The position numbers were made by a program, and so were the translations under genes. DNA of 64,000 nucleotides from Xenopus tropicalis (taxonomy: Eukaryota; Chordata; Amphibia; Anura; Pipidae), in contig NC_030680.2 in NCBI RefSeq assembly GCF_000004195.4, positions 140,119,545 to 140,183,544 on the forward strand, written 5' to 3'. Below are positions 33,712 through 44,745 of the stretch, one piece after another; the first letter of the stretch is position 1; each line of letters begins with the position of its first letter. The notes below the pieces were generated by a model. It did not search any database and was not told the origin of the DNA. It worked only from the letters and a program-made list of their open reading frames with translations.

Positions 33712-34700
33712 TTCACATATATAATGCCCCCAGAACACATAGCAGGATAAATACAGTGCCAATTCCATATATAATGCCCCCAGAACACATGGCAGGATAA
33801 ATACAGTGCCAATTCCATATATAATGCCCCCAGAACACATAGCAGGATAAATACAGTGCCAATTCCATATATAATGCCCCCAGAACACATGGCAGGATAA
33901 ATACAGAGCCAATTCCATATATAATGCCCCCAGAACACATGGCAGGATAAATACAGTGCCAATTCCATATATAATGCCCCCAGAACACATGGCAGGATAA
34001 ATACAGTGCCAATTCCATATAGAATGCCCCCAGAACACATGGCAGGATAAATACAGTGCCAATTCCATATATAATGCCCCCAGAACACATGGCAGGATAA
34101 ATACAGTGCCAATTCCATATATAATGCCCCCAGAACACATGGCAGGATAAATACAGTGCCAATTCCATATATAATGCCCCCAGAACACATGGCAGTATAA
34201 ATACAGTGCCAATTCCATATATAATGCCCCCAGAACACATGGTAGTATAAATACAGTGCCAATTCCATATATAATGCCCCCAGAACACATGGCAGGATAA
34301 ATACAGTGCCAATTTCATATATAATGCCCCCAGAACACATGGCAGGATAAATACAGTGCCAATTTCATATATAATGCCCCCAGAACACATGGCAGGATAA
34401 ATACAGTGCCAATTCCATATATAATGCCCCCAGAACACATGGCAGTATAAATACAGTGCCAATTCCATATATAATGCCCCCAGAACACATGGCAGGATAA
34501 ATACAGTGCCAATTTCATATATAATGCCCCCAGAACACATGGCAGGATAAATACAGTGCCAATTCCATATATAATGCCCCCAGAATACATGGCAGGATAA
34601 ATACAGTGCCAATTCCATATATAATGACCCCAGAACACATGGCAGGATAAATACAGTGCCAATTCCATATATAATGCCCCCAGAACACACGACAGGATAA
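33712..34700 (-). repeat. 50-bp minisatellite array B, about 20 units
   Basis: Same unit as array A, inverted. On the + strand it reads aattccatatataatgcccc, cagaacacatggcaggataa and atacagtgcc. Units vary by aatttc versus aattcc and gcagtat versus gcaggat, often shared by neighbouring units. All three frames of the minus strand are stop-free, giving frames up to 344 codons. I treat these as artefacts. Confidence 0.97.
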
Positions 34701-35660
34701 CGTTTCTCAACTCCCCTCATGGTAGTAGTTCCCCTGAGTACAGCCATTTTAATGGCGCTGGAATTCTAGGAAACAGCATGATTATTATACTGGAAATTGC
34801 ACTTTGCTCACTCCACTTGCGGACATAAATGACCCCTTTAAGCCTCTATAAGAAGAACAAGGAAACTTTCTTGGAACCTAAACAGGACTGGCCCACAGGT
34901 AAACCCAGGCAACCTACAGGATAAGGGTGGGAGTGTTTATCTCTTAAAAATACCACAACGCTGTTTATCCAGTCGCAGGAAGGAGTCAGTTATTTTCCAT
35001 GATAAATTACATTTACTGCGTGATAACTGTGAAGGTAAATAGGTCTCTCTGTGCAGAGACACCCGTATCAGTACGTTTTACTGGACGGTTATAGGAAAGT
35101 AAGTTTTCTACCTCAACACTGAACACATATAAAATGTAAGCTGGTTAAATTCCATATAACTTAGGGGAATCCTTCATGGATGTAGATAAACCAGTATAAT
35201 TCTTTTTTTAAACCCTACTTATAAAAAATAGACTACTTCCCCTTTAAACGCATTTGCTGACTGCAGGCGTAAATGTGATATTAAACACAAGCTTGTGCTA
35301 ATACGGCGTTCAAGCAGATTACATTCTCCACATGCCAAGGTTTTCTCCGCAACATTTAATTGAGCCGGTGACACCCCACCTCTTGTATCGCTGTGGTTTG
35401 GATTACATTTTTCTCTGGAGCTCCCTGTAAAACAAGATCCTGTTCTGGACTGTGTATACATATCAGTTCCCTGCTATTCACAAGGCTGCGAGGCTGCCGT
35501 GGCCCATGAAATGCCGAATTAATAACGTTTTGCAGCTGTTGGAAGTGGTTAAGTGAATGACTTAACTGCTCCGATTGGCTTTACAAATAGCTAGAAGCAA
35601 ACGCTCCTATTGTAGCAACGGCAGAGTAGTGAGTACTCGCTCTGTATATACAGCTCTCAG
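34701..35660. other. Non-coding, no recognised feature
   Basis: Single-copy. No exon or RNA gene recognised. Confidence 0.45.
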
Positions 35661-35820
35661 CAGGCCCGGGGTGACTGTCTATATAGTCCCTGGCATTCCC
35701 AGTACCCAGAGGCCCAAACAGCCCCCCCCCCAGCCCAATAAATAGTGACTGTCTATGGCATCTTACAGCAGCCCCTCTGGCATTTGCCATAATTACACAG
35801 ATTGCCAGTCCCAGTCTGCC
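35661..35820 (+). repeat. Dispersed ~155-bp repeat, third copy
   Basis: caggcccggggtgac at the left, aataaatagtgactgtctat and gcagcccctctggcatttgc inside, gattgccagtcccagtctg at the right. Same family as 1923-2079 and 26323-26479. Confidence 0.65.
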
Positions 35821-36960
35821 CCTCACCTTGCCCTCTGTGTGGGCCATGTACACTCCTGGTTACTCAATCTGTATGTACCATTTACATTTTGTTGGGGCAG
35901 GGTTCATCTGTTAATACTCCTTGTGCCACTCACTTTGCCACCTTTTCAATAGAATGGTTAGAAAAACAGGGCCAAAAATACTGGGTGCCCAAGACAAGTC
36001 CCTTGCAGCCACCACTACCTCCAGTTAGAGAAGGCAGCAGAGGTATGTGCCGTGCCGTGTGGGCCATGTACACTCGTGGTTACTCAGTCTGTATGTGCCA
36101 TTTACATTTCGTTGGGGCAGAGTAAATACTCCTTGCCCTCTACTTACTCTGTATGTACCACTCGCCTTGCCCTCTATTTACTCTGTATGTGCCACTCGCC
36201 TTGCCCTCCACTTACTCTGTATGTGCCACTCGCCTTGCCCTCCACTTACTCTGTATGTGCCACTCGCCTTGCCCTCCACTTACTCTGTATGTGCCACTCG
36301 CCTTGCCCTCCACTTACTCTGTATGTGCCACTCGCCTTGCCCTCCACTTACTCTGTATGTGCCACTCGCCTTGCCCTCCACTTACTCTGTATGTGCCACT
36401 CGCCTTGCCCTCCACTTACTCTGTATGTGCCACTCGCCTTGCCCTCCACTTACTCTGTATGTGCCACTCGCCTTGCCCTCTACTTACTCTGTATGTACCA
36501 CTCGCCTTGCCCTCTACTTACTCTGTATGTGCCACCCGCCTTGCCCTCTACTTACTCTGTATGTACCACTCGCCTTGCCCTCCACTTACTCTGTATGTGC
36601 CACTCGCCTTGCCCTCTACTCACTCTCTATGTACCACTCGCCTTGCCCTCCACTTACTCTGTATGTGCCACTCGCCTTGCCCTCTACTCACTCTCTATGT
36701 GCCACTCGCCTTGCCCTCCACTTACTCTGTATGTACCACTCGCCTTGCCCTCCACTTACTCTGTATGTGCCACTCGCCTTGCCCTCTACTCACTCTCTAT
36801 GTACCACTCGCCTTGCCCTCCACTTACTCTGTATGTGCCACTCGCCTTGCCCTCTACTCACTCTCTATGTACCACTCGCCTTGCCCTCTACTTACTCTGT
36901 ATGTGCCACTCGCCTTGCCCTCTACTTTGTATGTACCACTTACTTTGCAATCTACTCTGA
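35821..36960 (+). repeat. 34-bp minisatellite, about 24 units, with older flanking duplications
   Basis: From about 36124 the unit is cttactctgtatgtgccact plus cgccttgccctcca (34 bp). The left half (36180-36480) is nearly uniform. The right half alternates two variants, ccacttactctgtatg and ctactcactctctatg, giving a rough 68-bp higher-order pattern. Upstream, 35838-35915 and 36058-36122 are two copies of a ~65-bp block (gtgggccatgtacactc, tactca-tctgtatgt, catttacattt-gttggggca) that contains the seed of the unit. Long open frames (up to 307 codons) are repeat artefacts. Confidence 0.95.
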
Positions 36961-38270
36961 CAGTTTTTGAATAGAAGTATACTGGTCAGCCGAGCAGGGG
37001 CAAAAATACAGGGTGCCCCCTCTGCCCCATTGTACCCTAGGCATGTGCCTCTAATGCCTTTGGCTAATCCTGGGATGTACTGGAGTGGCATTGGCGACTC
37101 CTGATGGGGGGGGGACCAATTATATAGGAGGGGTGGGTCAATTACATATAGAGGCGGGTCATGGGGTGGATTCTGGATAATCAGGACAGATAAGGTATGA
37201 GCAGGAATTGGGGTGGATCGGGGGGGGGGGGGGGAATAAGAGGGCATTACAAGTTACTGGATAGTAAATTTATAATACTAGTCCCAGTCCTGGCTGGTGT
37301 TTTATTAGCCAAGCTGAAGAAATATCAGCCGAGTGGCAAGAATGGGCACATATGTGTGTTTAGGCACAGCTACTCACTCTGTATGTACCACTCACCTGAG
37401 CCCTCTGCCTGGGCAGGTAACAAATCTGACACTGTATTTTGTCTCTACCCCTCTGTGCCCTCTCTGGCAATACCCCAGGCCACTCATGGAGTCCTGCTAT
37501 GCTGGCGGGTAAGCACATTGTGCCCTTGGCCAATATCGTTGCACTCAAGCGAAGTATTGGAATTTTATGATGACAGCTTACAGAGTGGAGCCGGCTTTGC
37601 TCAGCAGTTTGTACTTTATATACGTAGCTTAGGAACCAATAATAGCTCAGCGAATTCATTGCTAGCAAATGTGGTTTGTTTATAAACGCAGAAATAATTT
37701 GCCCTTTTCCCAACCTCCCCGGTTCCCCTCTCCTGTCCGTGCCTCCTGAAGCCCAGCGACTCCTCAGAACCAAAAGAGAAAAAACTAAGGTTCCACGGCT
37801 AATGATTCCTCTCTGCCATCTGATATTCCAGTGCTGCCGGCAATGGGCTCTGGGGCCTCCCCTCACACCTTCTCACTGACTGCTCCATGGCTCTGGAATG
37901 CATTAGGTAATGATCAGGAATTACATTCACTAAGCCCCTACCAGTCCCATCTATTATAGGCCCAGCAGCCCAGCCAAGCGCCCCCCGTGACTGCAAGTGA
38001 TCACTGACGTTCCTGCCTATGTGTGTTTTTATTATCACTAATTACATTGGTACCAAGGTTCCCTTCCCACTCTCCATGAATAATACATTCATACTGTTCT
38101 AGTGAAGCACGGGGAAACTCAGTATATATGTGGTGAGCGGGCCAATCCCAACCCAGCAATAAAATGCTTCACTGGATTTTATTCCAGTTCAACAATACAC
38201 ATATGAAACTGCACAGAAGGAAGGCGCCGGCTCCCCCAAACCCCACAGTCATAGCAGGGACTATTGTTTA
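36961..38270. other. Non-coding; homopolymers and short repeat fragments
   Basis: Contains a fragment of the 34-bp unit near 37370-37400, a G run near 37220-37234 and a dispersed-repeat fragment at 37250-37340. No gene recognised. Confidence 0.45.
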
Positions 38271-39250
38271 TACAGGTATGGTACCTGTTATCCAGAATGC
38301 TTGGGACCTGGGGTTGTCCGGATAATGGGTCTTTCTGTAATTCAGATCTCCTACCTTAAGTCTACTACAAAAAGTATTTAAACAGTAATTAAACCCAAAA
38401 GGGTTTGTTTGTTGGGATCAAGTACAAGGTATTGTTTTATTATTACAGAGAAAAGGGAATCATTTAACCATGAAATAAACCCAATAGGGCTGTTCTGCCC
38501 CAATAAGGGGTAATTATATCTTAGTTGGGATCAAGTACAGGTACTGTTTTATTATTACAGAGAAAAGGGAATCATTTAACCATGAAATAAACCCAATAGG
38601 GCTGTTCTGCCCCAATAAGGGGTAATTATATCTTAGTTGGGATCAAGTACAGGTACTGTTTTATTATTACAGAGAAAAGGGAATCATTTAACCATTAAAT
38701 AAACCCAATAGGGCTGTTCTGCCCCCAATAAGGGGTAATTATATCTTAGTTGGGATCAAGTACAGGTACTGTTTTATTATTACAGAGAAAAGGGAATCAT
38801 TTAACCATTAAATAAACCCAATAGGGCTGTTCTGCCCCCAATAAGGGGTAATTATATCTTAGTTGGGATCAAGTACAGGTACTGTTTTATTATTACAGAG
38901 AAAAGGGAATCATTTAACCATTAAATAAACCCAATAGGGCTGTTCTGCCCCCAATAAGGGGTAATTATATCTTAGTTGGGATCAAGTACAGGTACTGTTT
39001 TATTATTACAGAGAAAAGGGAATCATTTAACCATTAAATAAACCCAATAGGGCTGTTCTGCCCCCAATAAGGGGTAATTATATCTTAGTTGGGATCAAGT
39101 ACAGGTACTGTTTTATTATTACAGAGAAAAAGGAAATCATTTTTAAAAATGTGAATTACTTGATTTAAATGGAGTCTATGGGAGAGGGTCTTTCTGTAAT
39201 TCGGAACTTTCTGGATAATGGGTTTCCGGATAAGGGGTCCAATACCTGTA
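38271..39250 (+). mobile_element. MITE carrying a 112-bp internal tandem repeat, copy 1
   Basis: Ends tacaggtatggtacctgtta and ggataaggggtccaataccT-gta form an inverted repeat, with TA at each outer edge. The interior has about 6-7 near-identical 112-113-bp units (phrases ttagttgggatcaagtacag, gagaaaagggaatcattt and aaacccaatagggctgttct). Related elements are at 46480-47310 (inverted, eroded) and 54460-55468. Non-coding. Confidence 0.9.
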
Positions 39251-39547
39251 CCAGGCAAAAATTGTTCCCTTATCAACAAACGAGCCATTTGCCCAAGGCT
39301 GACCATGGCAGGTTCATCTCACATGATTACTGGGGAATTATAATACTCAGGGTGCCATCTGCTCAGCCATTTGTTTAGTTAGGGTTACATATAATTCCAT
39401 TTATTAACTGTGCAATCCACCATGTTTTTTTTGCACTTTGCGTCCTGTCTTGCACCTTGAAAAATTGTAGCCCAGTTGGCTTCCCCAAAACAATTGCAGC
39501 AGTAAACTTTGCTGTAAACAAGGAGAAGACTGGCCACAAACCCTGTC
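39251..39547. other. Short non-coding interval
   Basis: Single-copy sequence between two MITEs; nothing recognised. Confidence 0.4.
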
Positions 39548-39551
39548 TTAA

Positions 39552-39785
39552 GGTGGCCATACACGGGCCGATTCTATCTGCCGATGTCGGTCCCTTAGAT
39601 CGTTTCGCAGCTTATCAGCTGTAGGGATGTAATGATGGGCCTGCCCGACCGATATCTGGCCTGAAATCGGGCAGATATTGATCGGGCAGGTTAAAAAATT
39701 TAGTCGGATCGGGGACCGCATTGGCTCGTTGATGCGGTCTCCGAACCGACCGCGCCTATTACCGTCGCTCTTATTCGATCGTTTG
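39552..39785 (+). mobile_element. TTAA-type MITE, 3' truncated
   Basis: TTAA at 39548-39551, then ggtggccatacacgggccga. The family sequence follows to gatcgtttggccccag, where it stops abruptly; the last third and right TTAA are absent. Confidence 0.82.
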
Positions 39786-40087
39786 GCCCCAGACTCGATC
39801 CCCAGACTGACCCAGACTCGCTCCCTGCCAATCTCTGATTGAAGATAAGTGTAATGTATGAATGCTCGGGGGGAGGGGGTTGGACATATAATGGGGGCCC
39901 CTTAGAGTGTGTAGGGGCACAGCGGGAGCCCCTGGGGCAGCAGCTGTGGTGTGTCCTGCATGCCCCAGTCTAACCCCATTTAACCCCCATATCGGGAGCA
40001 ATATAAGGCTAATCCAATGGCTCAACCCTTTGGCCAATTTGATCACACGAGCTGTCCTCGGATGATAGGATATTCCATCCTCTATGG

Positions 40088-40306
40088 CAGGAGTCCCCAA
40101 CCTTTCTCACTTGTAAGCCACAGTCAAATGTAAAAATACTTGGAGAGCAACACAAGCACCATAAAAGTTCATGGAGGAGCCAAATAATGGCTAAGATTGG
40201 CTATTAGGGGCCTCTATGCACCCTATCAGCTTACAGGGAGCTTTATTTGGTAGGAAATCTAGTTTTTATTCAACCAAAACTTGCCACCACTGGTTGGGGA
40301 TCACTG
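40088..40306 (-). mobile_element. hAT-like MITE (gatccccaacca family), reverse
   Basis: Flanks ctctatgg (40080-40087) and ctctgtgg (40307-40314), a 7/8 match. The ends caggagtccccaacctttc and actggttggggatcactg are inverted. Read on the minus strand it begins cagtgatccccaaccagtgg like the copy at 43497-43796. Confidence 0.85.
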
Positions 40307-40314
40307 CTCTGTGG

Positions 40315-41014
40315 TCAGCTATAGATCCATACAGGTTTCTGCAAACCTCGATAAGATTTTAATCAAGGCATGGATTATGTTTGGCACTGGCATGGGGCAA
40401 AGGGCTATTTACTTGATCCAGACAGGCCAAAGCTGGGCATACCCAGGCCACTATTGGCTGTCTGCCACTCTTGACCAAGTTGGAAGCTCATTGGCCTATG
40501 TCCTTGACCCATATGTGATTGTGGCTTGGTCCAGTACCAGGTGGTCAGGCAGTGGTTGTTGTCCTCTCCTAACAGTATACAAATTACATTTTAGAAACAC
40601 AACAACAATAATGGCCAATCATTCTGCACTTCATTTACTTTCCTTTTGCAGGACGGAAGAACCTATTTTGGGCAATCCTGTCATTTGTATCTAATTCCCC
40701 AGATCAATAGGCAAGAAGTCTGGGGATGGATCCATCGCGTATTATTTCCCCACGGAGACTTATTGTCTGTCACTCTTGGTGAAATAATGGGAGGATTCCT
40801 GTACAAGGGCAACGGGCCGCTGGGGAGACAATGCAAAGATTTCCTTGCAGTTTATTTATCCCTTTATTGCAACGCTCATAAAAACAGGCAGGAGAATATT
40901 CATGGAAATGTGCCAAACGGGGATGAATAAGCGCTGTGCGATTTGCCAGGACTTCGGCATCTCTTTGCTTGTGATTTGTGCTTATCCATTCTCTCATTCT
41001 AGAGCCTAGTGGTC
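40315..41014. other. Non-coding, no recognised feature
   Basis: Single-copy. An open frame of 137 codons (40281-40694) overlaps the MITE end and has no recognisable domain. Confidence 0.45.
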
Positions 41015-41822
41015 TTAAAGGGGCAGTTCAACTTTAAATTAACTTTTAGTAAAGGTGGCCATACACGGGCCGATTGTAGCTGCTGATATTGGTCCCTTAG
41101 ACCGATTCGGCAGCTTATCGGCCCATGTAGGGGCAGAAACTAAGGCCATACCCAACCGATATCTGGCCTGAAATTGGGCAGATATCGATCGGGCAGGTTA
41201 AAAGATTCAGTCGGATTGGGGACCGCAACGGCTCGTTGATGTGGTCCCCGAACTGACTGTGCCATTGCTGCCGTTAGAATTCAATCCTTTGGCCCCAGGG
41301 CCAAACAATCAAATTGGCCTACATTTTCCCGATATCGCCCACCCGTAGGTGGGGGATATTGGGAGAAGATCTGCTTGCTTGGCAACCTCGCCAAGCGAGC
41401 GGATCTTAACATGTATGGGCACCTTACGATACAGAGAGTGCTATTCTCAGACAGACAATTTGCAATTGCCCTTCATTTTTTTTTTTATTATTTGGTGTTT
41501 TTGAATTATTTAGCTTTTTGTCCAGCAGTCCTCCGGTTTAGAATGTCAACAGCTATCTGGTTGTTAGGCCAAATTTAACCTAGCAACCAGACAGTGGTTT
41601 GAAAGAGAGACAACGATATGAATAGAGCAGGGGCTAAATAAAATATAAGCAATAAAAAGTAATGATGACAACAAAATTGTAGCCTCACAGAGCATTTGTT
41701 TTTGGCTGCTGGGAACAGTGGCCCCCGTCTGAAAAAAAATTAAGACCAATTGAAAAGTTGCTAAAAAATAGGCCATTCTGTAACATACTAGAAGTTAACC
41801 TGAAGGTGATCCACCCCTATAA
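41015..41822 (+). mobile_element. T2-like MITE with a nested MITE
   Basis: Begins TTAAaggggcagttcaact and ends gaaggtgatccacccctat. This matches my memory of the abundant Xenopus T2-type ends (TTAA plus aggg, with inverted cacccct). Interior landmarks include taacttttagta, gaattatttagctttttgtc, aacctagcaaccagacag and attgtagcctcacagagc. A TTAA-type MITE is inserted after taacttttag, at 41054-41423. No coding capacity. Confidence 0.8.
41054..41423 (+). mobile_element. TTAA-type MITE, nested in T2-like MITE
   Basis: ggtggccatacacgggccga at the left, catgtatgggcacc at the right. Full-length family member with all blocks. The flanks read gtaa and ttac, a decayed target duplication. Confidence 0.85.
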
Positions 41823-41884
41823 ATAAGGCCTAATATGTCCATATTCAACTACAGAGCAAAGCAACTCACCCCCCTGTGTGCCTG

Positions 41885-42255
41885 GCAATTATTATTATTA
41901 TTTATATATTTGTAGATTGTAAGCTCTTTTGGGCAGGGCCCTCTTCACCTCTTGTATCGGTTATTGATTGCTTTATATGTTACTCTGTATGTCCAATGTA
42001 TGTAACCCACTTATTGTACAGCGCTGCGGAATATGTTGGCGCTTTATAAATAAATGTTAATAATAATAATATTATAGTGCCATCAATTTACGCAGCGCTT
42101 TACAGAATAGAGGGGTACAAAAGACAGAACAGTTAACATGTACATATAAACAATTCACAAAAATGGTTTGCAGTTGCATTTGGATGGGGATCGGAGACAC
42201 TAGGGGGAGAGCCCTGCTCGCAAGAGCTTACATTCTAAAAGGTAAGCAAAGTGCA
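41885..42255. repeat. Retroposon-tail fragments with (TAA)n
   Basis: The phrases agattgtaagctcttttggg, tacagcgctgcggaatatgt and tggcgctttataaataaatg end in a taataat microsatellite, then a second fragment runs cgcagcgctttacagaata to gcaagagcttacattctaaa. These are typical of L2/CR1-like or SINE tails in fish and frogs. The phrase gagcttacaatctaa of the 51-bp arrays belongs to the same type of sequence. Confidence 0.65.
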
Positions 42256-42327
42256 GAAAGGGCAGAACGGGACTGATTGTTCTTCTGGGACCTCCTATTT
42301 AACTTAATTTCTGAAGCACAGTCTTAA

Positions 42328-42687
42328 GGCCTCCATACACGGGCCTATAGTAGCTGCCGATATGGGTCCCTTGGACTGATTCAGCAGCTAATTGGCCCGT
42401 GTATGGGCACTTCCGACGGGCCTGCCTGACCTATATCTGGCCTGAAATCGGGCAGATCTCGATCAGGCAGGTTAAAAAATCTAGTCGGATCGGGGACCAC
42501 ATCGGCTCGTTTATGCGGTCCCCGGACAGACTTTGCCTATGCCCGGTCATTATAATTCGATCGTTTGGCCCTGGGGCCAAACCCTGGATTCTCCCGATAT
42601 CGCCCACCCGTAGGTGGGGATATCGGGAGAAGATCCGCTCGCTTGACAACATCGCCAAGCGAGCGGATCTGCCAGTGTATGGGGACC
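42328..42687 (+). mobile_element. TTAA-type MITE with exact TTAA flanks
   Basis: TTAA at 42324-42327 and 42688-42691. It starts ggcctccatacacgggcc and ends gtgtatggggacc. It carries the inner inverted pair gatccgctcgcttg / caagcgagcggatc near its right end. Confidence 0.9.
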
Positions 42688-42691
42688 TTAA

Positions 42692-43496
42692 GTTTATAGT
42701 CAGCAATTAAAGGGGAAGTCTGCCCTGATTGTGCTTAGCGAAAAAATTATAGCAAATTTAGGAGCCAAAATCGCCACCTTTCTCCCTGCTTTACACCGTG
42801 CAAGTCTTGTTCTCCCTACAGCAAGTTACTCGGTGTCACCGTATCATTATTTTTCAACTCCAGCCATGGGGATAAAGAAGATTTCTTGCGTCACGTGGCG
42901 GCTGAGAAGTGCAGCTCAACCGATTCCCTTTATTGGTCCCGGGGCTTCAGCGTACTTATCACCACTGAGGCTCTACCTGCCTTTATCTTACAGCCGTGCT
43001 ATTTAATTAGCTAATTCATCTAATTATCTAATTACCTGGAATTTCTAACAGCAATTTAACTTAATTAGGCTTAGCCAGTAGTGGGTGATTTAACATTTTT
43101 GTACAGCCTGGTGTTAGCGAGACGGAGAGCTGTGTATAAGGGACAGGACATATCCATTACCTTTATGTAAGCAGCGCAGGTAATAGTAGATGTGGGCGCA
43201 GAAATGACTTGGCTGCCGGAGGAATGTGCAAATAAACATGTTGGTTTCTATTCTAATAATTAGAGCATTAAAGGAGAGGCTCTTTAAAGGGCCACAGCCC
43301 TTAGGCTTTCCAGCAGAGATGTGCTCAGTATAAGGAAACGCGTATACAGCTAGAATTCTATGGGATCTCTTTGTACAGGCTATGTGACAGTCTAGAGAGT
43401 TGTCCCTGCTAGGGGCAGTGCCATGCAGTCCATGCCAAAAATGCCAACTCACTCATGGGTTGCAAGGCCATGCCCACTTCTGGGTTCTTGTTAGGG
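42692..43496. other. Non-coding; cluster of TAAT-type words
   Basis: Single-copy. Between about 42995 and 43075 the words taattag, ctaatt and attaatt recur (atttaattagctaattcatc, aattatctaattacctgg, acttaattaggctt). Such words are core sites of homeodomain proteins but are common in AT-rich DNA, so any enhancer role is a guess. Confidence 0.35.
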
Positions 43497-43796
43497 CAGT
43501 GATCCCCAACCAGTGGCTCATAAGCAGCATGTTGTTCCCCAACCCCTTGGGTGTTGCTCCCAGTGGCCTCAAAGCAGGTGCTTAGTTTTGAATTCCTGAC
43601 TTGAAGGCAAGTTTTGGTTGTATAAAAACCCAGTACAATGCCAAACAGAGCCTAAGGTAAGCTGCCAGTCCACATAGGGGCTATTAAATAGCCAATTATT
43701 GCTCTTATTGGCACCATCAGGGACCATTTTCATGCTCGTGTTGCTCACCAACACTTTTTCCCATTTGAATGTGGTATAAAAAGTTGGGGATCCCTG
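43497..43796 (+). mobile_element. hAT-like MITE (gatccccaaccagtgg family)
   Basis: Flanks tgttaggg (43489-43496) and cgttaggg (43797-43804), a 7/8 match. Starts cagtgatccccaaccagtgg, ends agttggggatccctg. Same family as 22679-22979. Confidence 0.9.
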
Positions 43797-43842
43797 CGTT
43801 AGGGTTTAAAACAATAGGAAGGATATGGAAAATAAGAAAAAC

Positions 43843-44170
43843 TAAAGCTGGCCACACACGTGGCGACTTTCGTGTGACCGAAAGATCGTTCCCACCCTCC
43901 ACTGATGTTCAGGGCTGAATCATCAGATATGGAGGTAGAAACAATAGGATTTCTACCGCCTTCTGTCGATTCAGCCCTGAACATAGATTTTGCTCGGGCG
44001 CCTTCTATGGTGCCCGATCAAAATCTTTTAACCTGGCCGACCGACGAGTCAACTGATATCCGCAGCCTTCTGCAATATCAGTTGCCTCGCCGAGTTGCCA
44101 TACACGCACTGAATATCGTACGAAACAAGGTTTTGTATGATATTATCGGTGCGTGTATGGCCAGCTTTAG
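43843..44170 (+). mobile_element. TTAA-type MITE, ctggccatacacgtgg subfamily
   Basis: The ends ctaaagctggccacacacg and cgtgtatggccagctttag are inverted. The interior shares cagggctgaatc, ggaggtagaaacaataggat and cgtacgaaac with the copy at 19306-19645. The TTAA flank is altered to ctaa. Confidence 0.85.
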
Positions 44171-44526
44171 GCTAACTAGCCTCCCTGAGAGACAATGGGA
44201 CCTTAGAGAAGGATAAAAACTACTAGTGGAGTAATGTCTTCATCCCTTCATCTAGTAACCTAGAGCCTCCCCATATATCCATATTTACTCCATAAACAGA
44301 GGCTAAGATTCTGAAAATAGCTACTCTCTATACTGCTAGACAAACAGCTTGACACACTTGTAACTATGGGGTACCTACCTAAATGGCCTGCCTATAGCTC
44401 CTTCCACCCATGATTAACACAAAACCTAATCCCTACTCTACTACATTTGCAAAGGGAATGTTAACCCAATTGTTAAATCACCTTCCTTTCTCATAGCAGC
44501 AGTTTTATCATGCTTTATGGCTGAGA
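44171..44526. other. Non-coding, no recognised feature
   Basis: Single-copy interval; nothing recognised. Confidence 0.4.
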
Positions 44527-44745
44527 TTAGGGTTGCCACCTCTGCCGGCTTTATTTGGTGGGCAGGGGGTGGGCAGTGATGTCATGGGGGGGAAGAGGCG
44601 GGGCAGTGATGTCATGGATCAGGGAAGATGTGGGGCAGTGATATCACTGGGTGGAGCTATGACGCGGCGATCGGCCAATCTCAGTGAGTCCCCTGTTTTC
44701 CCAATTTGGAAAACCGGCAGGAGGTTTTGACCCGGACAGCCCTTC
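44527..44745 (-). repeat. Dispersed repeat with short tandem part
   Basis: Shares ttttcccaatttggaaaacc and gacccggacagccc with 24955-25075. Its middle has three rough copies of ggggcagtgatgtcat. Confidence 0.6.

Noticed and set aside
33713..34747. 344-codon open frame on the minus strand
   Set aside because: It lies wholly in the 50-bp tandem array; all three frames are open there and the protein is just the repeat read in rotation. No start context, splice sites or domain.
36047..36970. 307-, 302- and 273-codon frames on the plus strand
   Set aside because: Products of the 34-bp minisatellite, which is stop-free in three frames.
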